A stretch of DNA of 64,000 bases, taken from assembly GCF_028596025.1 (NCBI RefSeq), contig NZ_CP117167.1:3658001-3722000 (forward strand). Direction: 5' to 3'. Positions 55,454-61,999 of the stretch are shown piece by piece. The stretch is from Mucilaginibacter jinjuensis (lineage in GTDB: Bacteria > Bacteroidota > Bacteroidia > Sphingobacteriales > Sphingobacteriaceae). Each line of letters opens with the position of its first letter. The first letter of the stretch is position 1. Both the position numbers and the translations under genes were made by a program. The notes beneath the pieces were generated by a model. It saw only the letters and a program-made list of their open reading frames with translations, did no database searches and was not told where the DNA came from.

Positions 55454-56677
55454 TTACCAATGATAAGCAAGTCCGATGCCTGGGATATAAACATGTGTTT
55501 TAAACGTACCCGACAGTTGCGATTCGTAGTTGGTTTGGGTACGTGCCAGTAACTTTTCGTACTCGAAAGAAAAGTCCAGATCCAAATGATGGGCCAGTTT
55601 ATAGCCTAAACCAGCTGTGAAATAATAGCGATTAGCATCAGGCGCTTCGGGTGTTACATAGCCGTCTAAAACAGCAGTAGTGGCATAACCGCCGCCTGCA
55701 CGTAAAAACAAGTTATCAGAAGCAGCGTACTGGGCACCACCACGTAAAGTAACCGCATCCTTATAATCTCTTGGCGAGCGGGTATCCTGTAAGGTAGGCG
55801 TGTTTTGTGCGTAATCAAATTCTAATACTTTATATACGCTCCAGTGCACGTAGTTTACATCGGCAGCAAGTACCCATCTTTTCGACGGGTAAAAACCTAA
55901 ACCCAAAGTAGTGGTTGATGGCAGCGGGATACTTGCAGTAAACGTATTAGGCTGTGGGAAATTGGCAGCCAGCGAAGGCGCTACGCTGAACATCGCATCT
56001 CCGTTATTAATGGTTGTATTAACTTTTGAACGGTAATCGATACCAACCGTAATGCTCGATTCTGTTTTGAAGAAGATACCGGCGTTCCACCCGTAGCCAT
56101 GGCCTGTACCTTTTAAGCGGGCTTGTCCGTCGTTACCGTTAACATTGGCAACCGGGATAGCTCTGGTCAGGTCAACACTGCCTATATTATACACAAAACC
56201 ACCGCCAATACTTACAAAGTCGGCCAGGCGGATACTTAAGGTTGGTTGGATATAAATGGCCTTCAGATTGAGGCTCTCCAACACATATTTGCCCTGCCAT
56301 TGGTTACCCCAGTCGGTTAAACCGCCGAAAGGTGTATAAATACCAACACCAAATTTCCAGGGTGCATTTTTAGGCCCCCAAACGGCATAGCCCGAGAAAG
56401 GAGTAGCAATTTTGTTTTTGGTGTAAAACTGATCGTTAGTACCAGAAGGATTAAAATCTGACTTAAAGATCAATGGGCTTATCCCACCCTGAATGTAGTT
56501 TTGGGGAAGCATGGCCATAGCCCCGGGGTTAAAGAATACAGACGCACCATCTTGTAAAAGGCCGGTACCGGTGTGCCCCATGCCAATCTGTTTTTGGCCC
56601 TCTAAATTGACCTGGAAACCCTGTGCAAATGCCATAACGGGCAGGCATGCCAGCAGCAATAGTAATAGTTTTCTCAT
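55454..56677 (-). CDS. FadL/OmpP1/TodX-family outer-membrane hydrophobe channel
   Basis: A 407-residue outer-membrane protein with a signal peptide ending AFAQG. The FadL signature GMGHTGTGLLQDGASVFFNPGAMAML (about residues 32-57) is present, followed by a 14-strand beta-barrel ending in the aromatic C-terminal sequence YIPGIGLAYHW. It takes up long-chain fatty acids or other hydrophobic compounds. The GDSL lipase gene downstream (19 bp) is its operon partner. The beta-oxidation operon is only 2 kb away but on the other strand. Confidence 0.9.
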   Translation of the reverse strand: MRKLLLLLLACLPVMAFAQGFQVNLEGQKQIGMGHTGTGLLQDGASVFFNPGAMAMLPQNYIQGGISPLIFKSDFNPSGTNDQFYTKNKIATPFSGYAVWGPKNAPWKFGVGIYTPFGGLTDWGNQWQGKYVLESLNLKAIYIQPTLSIRLADFVSIGGGFVYNIGSVDLTRAIPVANVNGNDGQARLKGTGHGYGWNAGIFFKTESSITVGIDYRSKVNTTINNGDAMFSVAPSLAANFPQPNTFTASIPLPSTTTLGLGFYPSKRWVLAADVNYVHWSVYKVLEFDYAQNTPTLQDTRSPRDYKDAVTLRGGAQYAASDNLFLRAGGGYATTAVLDGYVTPEAPDANRYYFTAGLGYKLAHHLDLDFSFEYEKLLARTQTNYESQLSGTFKTHVYIPGIGLAYHW

Positions 56678-56814
56678 AATAATAATTTGGTTAGGCTTGT
56701 TGCTTATAATTGGTTTTCAGAGCTAACAACGCTTTAGATAAAATTAGGTTCAATAAAGTTGAAAAAAAGGGTCGTATTGCGGAGATATTAGTCAAAAAGT
56801 CGGAAATTGGGAGA

Positions 56815-56892
56815 ACGTTGGACGTTAGACGTTGTACGTTTTGTCCGCGTTTAAATCCCATCCAAGTACGTATAACGTAAAACGTCCAACGT
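56815..56892. repeat. Imperfect palindrome of ACGTT units
   Basis: The arms 56815-56839 and 56868-56892 match as inverted repeats at 22 of 25 positions and consist of repeated ACGTTNN units (ACGTTGGACGTT.../...AACGTCCAACGT). It lies in the intergenic region before an AraC gene, of unknown function. Confidence 0.75.
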
Positions 56893-56985
56893 ATAACCAC
56901 TCTCAAACTGCAAAAAAGAAATTCCATTCCCATTATTTCGGCAGAATTAAATATGTTTGGCTATCTTAAGCCAGCTACCTTATAT

Positions 56986-57873
56986 ATGAGTAAAAAAATC
57001 GCCCAGTTAAATTTTTCAAAGTTTGTTGATTTATATGCAGACAAGTCTATAGGCACCGATTTTTTTATCACCGAAGAAAAACACCTCCTCGCCCTCAGCG
57101 AATACCCTTACCGTTCCGAAGGTTATATTACAGGGATCTGCACACGCGGTACAGCCAAGGTTGAAGTGAACCTGCAGGTTTATGATGCCCGGCCGGATGC
57201 CATGCTTTTGGCTACCCCTTTCCATATTTTAAGGATCTACGATAGCAGCCCCGATTTTCTATGCCGTTTTGTGGTATTCTCCAAATCGTTTTTGGCCGAG
57301 AATAACATTAACAGCCATTTCCTCGAATCTTTCAGTTTCTTTAAAACCGCCTCAACCCCGGTAATTTATACCGAACCGGATAGCGGCATAGTAATGCGCG
57401 AGGTTTTCGAACTCATTAAACAAAAACTTCAGCGTGAAGAACACCCCTACCGTACCGAAATATGCCGAAGCCTTTTAAGCACACTTTTATACGAAGTAGC
57501 TGCTGTTTATGAGCACGAACGCGTGATCATTAAAAACAAGCAAACCCGCAAACAGGAACTCAATATGCTGTTCCAGAACCTGGTTTTTCGCCAGTATAAA
57601 GAGCACCGTAACGTACAGTATTATGCCGATGAACTTTGCGTATCGCCCAAACACCTCACCGAAACCATTAAAGAAGCAACCGGCAAAACAGCAGGTGAAT
57701 GGATTGATGATGCCGTGGTCCTTGAAGCCAAAGTACTGCTCCGCAACCACGAAGTAAGCATTGCCCAGGTTGCCGATGAGATCCATTTCCCCGACCAATC
57801 ATCCTTCGGCAAGTATTTTAAAAAACAGACAGGGTTTTCGCCATCGGAGTATAGGGTTAAGGCTTCGAGTTGA
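56986..57873 (+). CDS. AraC family transcriptional regulator
   Basis: About 295 residues with an N-terminal cupin-like sensor (about 15-150) and a C-terminal double HTH (VQYYADELCVSPKHLTETIKEATGKTAGEWI, then SIAQVADEIHFPDQSSFGKYFKKQTGFSPSEYRV). The ATG at 56986 (MSKKIAQLNFSKF) is the start typical of this group; an upstream ATG at 56953 adds 11 residues. It stands alone between the FadL/GDSL pair and the HEPN gene. Targets cannot be told. Confidence 0.88.
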   Translation: MSKKIAQLNFSKFVDLYADKSIGTDFFITEEKHLLALSEYPYRSEGYITGICTRGTAKVEVNLQVYDARPDAMLLATPFHILRIYDSSPDFLCRFVVFSKSFLAENNINSHFLESFSFFKTASTPVIYTEPDSGIVMREVFELIKQKLQREEHPYRTEICRSLLSTLLYEVAAVYEHERVIIKNKQTRKQELNMLFQNLVFRQYKEHRNVQYYADELCVSPKHLTETIKEATGKTAGEWIDDAVVLEAKVLLRNHEVSIAQVADEIHFPDQSSFGKYFKKQTGFSPSEYRVKASS

Positions 57874-57876
57874 TTT

Positions 57877-57897
57877 GGTTGTCGGTTATCAGTTGTC
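57877..57897. repeat. Left inverted repeat flanking the HEPN gene
   Basis: This 21-bp repeat reads GGTTGTCGGTTATCAG plus GTTGT-type bases to 57897 and is matched in inverted orientation at 58559-58579 (18 of 21 positions). The core is two or three GGTTGTC-like units. Confidence 0.6.
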
Positions 57898-57910
57898 GGT
57901 CAGCTCAATT

Positions 57911-58489
57911 TTAGTTTAAGTTTTTCATAAGTTCCTGGAAAGAACTATCAGGGTAATCTATATATTCAGTAATGAGAATACAATAAGGCTTAAAAAATGT
58001 TAATATCTCAAATGTCAGATTTAACATTTGCTTTAATTCTTCATACGTGATCGCCTTAACAGACGTAATTTTTTGATAAGTATCAGTATGAGCTAATTTT
58101 TTATCTCTAAAATCTTTTAGTCTATTTATCAAATCTGTTAAATCAATTTCGTTTTCGATTCTATATAAACATGTTATTAGCCAATCATTTTTCTTTAAGT
58201 CTAAATAAAAATCACCTATAACACATCTCTTAATGAATCTAATAATTGATTGTTCACCTTTTGGATCGTAAAGCTTTAATAATTCTATTATTGAAACATG
58301 CATAGTTGCATATTTAATAGTATAAAGTGAATTATATCTTGATAGAAGTTCATAATCTTTTGACAGAGTGGATGTTTGAAAATAAGAAGTAATTACAAAA
58401 CACTCTTTAGAGAAAGTATATATTTCGAGAATTCTTTTAATTCTTTCGAAAAATATGAATTGTTTTTTTTCAGATAAGCTTTTTTTCAT
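57911..58489 (-). CDS. HEPN-like (AbiU2-type) protein
   Basis: A 192-residue all-helical protein. The segment INRLKDFRDKKLAHTD holds Arg128-x5-His134, the HEPN RNase motif Rx4-6H, and its surroundings resemble AbiU2-type HEPN proteins. HEPN proteins are often RNA-cleaving toxins or anti-phage effectors. The gene is clearly AT-richer than its neighbours. It lies alone on the minus strand between inverted repeats (57877-57897, 58559-58579) with no antitoxin next to it, so it may be a small mobile cassette. A nucleotidyltransferase (MNT) partner is absent. Confidence 0.6.
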   Translation of the reverse strand: MKKSLSEKKQFIFFERIKRILEIYTFSKECFVITSYFQTSTLSKDYELLSRYNSLYTIKYATMHVSIIELLKLYDPKGEQSIIRFIKRCVIGDFYLDLKKNDWLITCLYRIENEIDLTDLINRLKDFRDKKLAHTDTYQKITSVKAITYEELKQMLNLTFEILTFFKPYCILITEYIDYPDSSFQELMKNLN

Positions 58490-58558
58490 CTGTTGATTTA
58501 TCCAGCAATATACATTTATAAAGTTAGAGGCCCATTATTTGAAAATAACGTCCCCCCT

Positions 58559-58579
58559 GACAACCGAAAACAGACAACC
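58559..58579. repeat. Right inverted repeat flanking the HEPN gene
   Basis: The inverted counterpart of 57877-57897, starting GACAACCGAAAACAG and matching it at 18 of 21 positions. Confidence 0.6.
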
Positions 58580-58611
58580 GATTTTTTGACCAAAATCTCC
58601 GCACTCCTGCC

Positions 58612-58642
58612 CTTTTTTACGCGATGGGCAAACTTACTTTTG
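58612..58642 (+). promoter_or_regulatory. Promoter of the beta-oxidation operon
   Basis: The -7 element TACTTTTG is at 58635-58642; 19 bp upstream TTT(T) at 58612-58615 fits the -33 TTTG with one mismatch. A 5' leader of about 63 nt would result. Confidence 0.6.
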
Positions 58643-58710
58643 AAATTGTAATTATATAGTTGTTCCGGCGATCTGAGAGCCGGACAATCTGCCAATTAAA
58701 CCCAATTAGA

Positions 58711-59454
58711 ATGAAAGTATTAGTTTGTATCAGTCAGGTGCCTGATACGGTTGCCAAAATTGTATTAAAAGATAATAACACGGTTGTTGATGAAAGTGGA
58801 ATCACCTTTATCCTCAACCCTTACGATGAGTGGTATGCCCTGGTGCGTGCCCTCGAACTAAAAGAGGCTGGTACTGCCGAAGCCGTACACGTAGTAATGG
58901 TTGGCCGCGCTGCTACCGAACCTATCATCCGTAAAGCACTGGCTGTTGGTGGTGATGAAGCGATCCGCATTGATGCTGATAGTACCGACTCTTATGCCAT
59001 TGCCAATTACATTGCCGAATATGCCAAAAGCGAAAAGTACGACCTCATCCTTTGCGGTAAAGAATCAATCGATTATGCAAATGGTGCCGTTGGACCAATG
59101 TTGGCCGAATTACTAGATACTGATTTCATTGGCTTCGCGACAAACATCGCAGTTGCCGGAAACACAGCGACCGTAAAACGCGAAATTGACGGCGGTGAAG
59201 AAACAGACGAGGTTAACCTGCCTGTAGTAATCTCCTGCCAGAAAGGTGTGGCCGAAGCCCGCATCCCTAACATGCGCGGTATTATGACGGCCCGTACCAA
59301 ACCATTAAAAACCGTTACACCCGCTGCCGTTGAAGCATTAACCAGTGTTACCCATTACGAGTTGCCACCAGCTAAGGCTGGTGTAAAACTGATCGCAGCA
59401 GATCAGATGGATGAGTTGGTAAACCTCTTGCATACAGAAGCTAAGGTTATTTAA
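58711..59454 (+). CDS. etfB: Electron transfer flavoprotein beta subunit
   Basis: The 247-residue small ETF subunit, which with EtfA carries electrons from acyl-CoA dehydrogenases to the membrane chain. It starts KVLVCISQVPDT and keeps the ETF signature IRKALAVGGDEAIRID and LILCGKESIDYANGAVGPMLAELL (AMP-binding domain), and ends with the ETF-beta recognition loop region LPVVISCQKGVAEARIPNMRGIMTA. The start at 58711 is chosen because family proteins begin directly at MKVLV; the upstream frame to 58660 is non-homologous. EtfA follows after 22 bp. Confidence 0.95.
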   Translation: MKVLVCISQVPDTVAKIVLKDNNTVVDESGITFILNPYDEWYALVRALELKEAGTAEAVHVVMVGRAATEPIIRKALAVGGDEAIRIDADSTDSYAIANYIAEYAKSEKYDLILCGKESIDYANGAVGPMLAELLDTDFIGFATNIAVAGNTATVKREIDGGEETDEVNLPVVISCQKGVAEARIPNMRGIMTARTKPLKTVTPAAVEALTSVTHYELPPAKAGVKLIAADQMDELVNLLHTEAKVI

Positions 59455-59476
59455 GGTGTACTAAAAATTTAAGAAA

Positions 59477-60454
59477 ATGTCAGTAATCGTATTAGTAGAA
59501 CATACAGAAAGCTCGATCAAAAAGAAGAGCCTCGAAGCGGTGCAATACGCATCAGAAATAGCAAAAAAATTGGGTACTACTGCCACAGCAGTTATTGCCG
59601 GTAAAGTTGAAGAAACTGAACTTAAAAACCTGGGCAGCTACGGTGCACAAAAAGTTTTGTACGTAGCCGATGATCGTTTAAACGAACTGCATGCCCGTGC
59701 CTTTACCCGCATTTTAGTGGCCGCTGCCAAACAGGAGAACAGCCCGGTGGTGGTAACCCTGCACGATGTTAACGGTCGCGCTATTGCACCACGTGTGGCC
59801 ATCCAATTGAAAGCAGGCTTAATCAGTGGTGCGTTGTCTTATCCAGAAACCGGGAATGGTTTCGAGGTTAAGAAATCAGCATTCTCGGGCAAAGCTTTCG
59901 CTTATGTTAATGCTACAAGTGATGTTAAAGTGGTGATGCTTGCGCCCAATACCTTTCCTTTAGTTAAGGCAGATGGAAGTGCTACGGTAGAGAACTTTAG
60001 CGTTGCTTTTGAGGATAAAGATTTCGGCGTAAAAGTAAAATCAGTAGATAAGGTGGTGGGCGAAGTTCCGCTGTCTGATGCCGAACTGGTTGTGTCTGGC
60101 GGTCGTGGTATGAAAGGCCCTGAAAACTGGGGATTGATTGAAGATCTTGCCCACGCATTAGGCGCAGCAACTGCCTGCTCTCGCCCGGTAGCCGATTCTG
60201 GCTGGAGGCCACATCATGAGCATGTTGGGCAAACAGGTGGTACTATTCGTCCAAATTTATATATCGCCGCAGGTATCTCAGGTGCTATTCAGCATCTGGC
60301 TGGTGTAAGCGGGTCTAAGACTATCGTGGTGATTAATAAAGACCCCGAAGCGCCATTCTTTAAAGCAGCGAATTATGGCATTGTAGGCGATGTAATGGAA
60401 GTATTGCCACGCCTTACCGAGGCCGTTAAAAAGTTTAAAGCAGAACATCATTAA
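59477..60454 (+). CDS. etfA: Electron transfer flavoprotein alpha subunit
   Basis: The 325-residue large ETF subunit that holds the FAD. The C-terminal domain has the family signature LVVSGGRGMKGPENWGLIEDLAHALGAATACSRPVADSGW and GQTGGTIRPNLYIAAGISGAIQHLAGV, forming the FAD site. The N-terminal domain (residues 1-190) is the normal ETF alpha fold. It lies directly after etfB and is followed 6 bp later by a thioesterase gene in one operon. Confidence 0.95.
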   Translation: MSVIVLVEHTESSIKKKSLEAVQYASEIAKKLGTTATAVIAGKVEETELKNLGSYGAQKVLYVADDRLNELHARAFTRILVAAAKQENSPVVVTLHDVNGRAIAPRVAIQLKAGLISGALSYPETGNGFEVKKSAFSGKAFAYVNATSDVKVVMLAPNTFPLVKADGSATVENFSVAFEDKDFGVKVKSVDKVVGEVPLSDAELVVSGGRGMKGPENWGLIEDLAHALGAATACSRPVADSGWRPHHEHVGQTGGTIRPNLYIAAGISGAIQHLAGVSGSKTIVVINKDPEAPFFKAANYGIVGDVMEVLPRLTEAVKKFKAEHH

Positions 60455-60460
60455 CAGATT

Positions 60461-60910
60461 ATGCGCGTATTTTATGAAGGCCAGGTATTATGGTCGCAGA
60501 TAGATGCCAATCAGCACATGCGGCACTCGGCTTATGCCGATGTTGCTGCACAGGCCAGGCTAAACATGCTGGGCGATGTGGGCTTAAATCCCGTTACATT
60601 GCTTGGCTATAAAATTGGTCCGGTGCTGTTTAAAGAAGAGCTCTTTTACCTGCGCGAAATCGCCCTCGGCGACCAGATCAAGGTAAGCGGCGAGGTTTTC
60701 AGCTCAAGGGCTGATGGCTCGCGCTGGGGTATCAGGCATGAGATTTATCGTGGTGATGGTGTAAAAGCCGCCATCATCAACGTGGCCGGTGCCTGGATAG
60801 ACATGGACAAACGCAAGCTAACTTTGTTACCTGCTGAACTGGGTGATCTCTTCGCAGCATCACCCAAAAGTGATGATTATGTGGAAGATATTCCCAAACC
60901 CAAAGAATAG
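60461..60910 (+). CDS. Acyl-CoA thioesterase (4HBT hotdog)
   Basis: A 149-residue hotdog protein with LWSQIDANQHMRHSAYADVAAQARLNML, the 4HBT active-site pattern (Asp and His in the DANxHM segment), and SRWGIRHEIYRGD. It hydrolyses acyl-CoA in the cytosol, probably supporting the fatty-acid oxidation operon that contains it. It begins 6 bp after etfA. Confidence 0.88.
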   Translation: MRVFYEGQVLWSQIDANQHMRHSAYADVAAQARLNMLGDVGLNPVTLLGYKIGPVLFKEELFYLREIALGDQIKVSGEVFSSRADGSRWGIRHEIYRGDGVKAAIINVAGAWIDMDKRKLTLLPAELGDLFAASPKSDDYVEDIPKPKE

Positions 60911-60992
60911 CGGATTTACAACTACTCACAACTCACCAAATCACTATTCACAACTAAGACTAACTAACTGACCATAAATAAATTAATAACCA

Positions 60993-61256
60993 ATGGATTT
61001 AAAAGAAAATTTCGAAATTGCCGTTAAAGAAAGTAAGGAATTAACCAAGCGTCCGGACAATGAAACTTTATTAAAACTGTACAGTTTATACAAACAGGCA
61101 ACCGAAGGCGATATGGACCCTAATACACCTGCCCCCGGTATGTTTGATTTTGTAAATAAAGCCAAGCACGACGCCTGGAAAAAACTAAGCGGAACATCAT
61201 CTGAGTCGGCAATGGAACAGTATATCGCCCTTTTTAACCAATTGAAGGGCGCATAA
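60993..61256 (+). CDS. Acyl-CoA-binding protein
   Basis: An 87-residue ACBP. The helices carry the conserved ligand-contact pattern LLKLYSLYKQATEGDMD, PGMFDFVNKAKHDAWKKLSGTSSESAMEQYIALFNQL. ACBPs are mainly eukaryotic but a few bacterial groups, including Bacteroidota, have them. It buffers long-chain acyl-CoA in the cytosol, consistent with the surrounding etf, thioesterase and fadB-like genes. Confidence 0.93.
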   Translation: MDLKENFEIAVKESKELTKRPDNETLLKLYSLYKQATEGDMDPNTPAPGMFDFVNKAKHDAWKKLSGTSSESAMEQYIALFNQLKGA

Positions 61257-61389
61257 ACCGGTTTCTGCATATAAATAACCGAACTTTTGACAAATGATTC
61301 CGATGTATAGACCTTTTTTAATTGTTCGCAATCAGGATATTTGTTAATAGATAAACCAATTAATAAGTCCATTTACAGTATTCCTGATT

Positions 61390-61408
61390 TTTTCCCGCAA
61401 CGGGAAAA
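61390..61408. terminator. Small hairpin between ACBP and DUF2147 genes
   Basis: TTTTCCCG (61390-61397) pairs with CGGGAAAA (61401-61408) across a 3-base loop. It has little T tail, so termination would be partial; it may divide the operon. Confidence 0.45.
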
Positions 61409-61510
61409 TTGATGCTGATTCTAAGATCATCCACCCGGTACCCGGACGCGTTTACCGTGGCCTTGTTTTTAGAAAAAAGCTTTAGTATTTGCACTTAACC
61501 TAATATTTAT

Positions 61511-61972
61511 ATGCGCATTTTAAAAAAGTTTTCGGTGTACTGTTCGTTAATGGTGCTCGCTCTTGTGCTGGCTAATAATGCGGCACATGCCCAGGCAGAT
61601 AAGCTTGAAGGAGTTTGGTATAACGATATCAAAACGGCCAAAATTCAGATCTCAAAGGGCAACAACGGAAAGTTTAACGGCAAGATAATTTGGCTAAAAG
61701 TAACTAACGACGAAGCAGGAAAGCCGCGGACCGACATTAAAAACCCGGATACCAAACTAAGAGCAAGACCGCTTATGGGTTTGCATTTGTTGGCCAACTT
61801 CGAGAAAAACCCCGACGACGATAACCAGTACATCAACGGTACCATTTACGACCCGCTGAACGGCAAGGTATACATGTGCAAAATTAAATATGAGGGTAAT
61901 ACGCTCCACATCAGGGGCTACGTAATGATCCCGCTATTTGGGCGAACAACACATTGGGATAGAGCTAATTAA
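61511..61972 (+). CDS. DUF2147 family exported protein
   Basis: A 153-residue protein with a signal peptide (about 1-27, ending AAHAQ). The mature part matches DUF2147 by pattern: LEGVWYNDIKTAKIQISKGNNGKFNGKIIWLK early, then IYDPLNGKVYMCKIKYEGNTLHIRGYVMIPLFGRTTHWDR. The family is periplasmic or outer-membrane-associated and of unknown function. It lies in the same direction between the ACBP and fadB-like genes and may have its own promoter. Confidence 0.9.
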   Translation: MRILKKFSVYCSLMVLALVLANNAAHAQADKLEGVWYNDIKTAKIQISKGNNGKFNGKIIWLKVTNDEAGKPRTDIKNPDTKLRARPLMGLHLLANFEKNPDDDNQYINGTIYDPLNGKVYMCKIKYEGNTLHIRGYVMIPLFGRTTHWDRAN

Positions 61973-61999
61973 ACCAATACAATTAATCTAAGAATTAAC

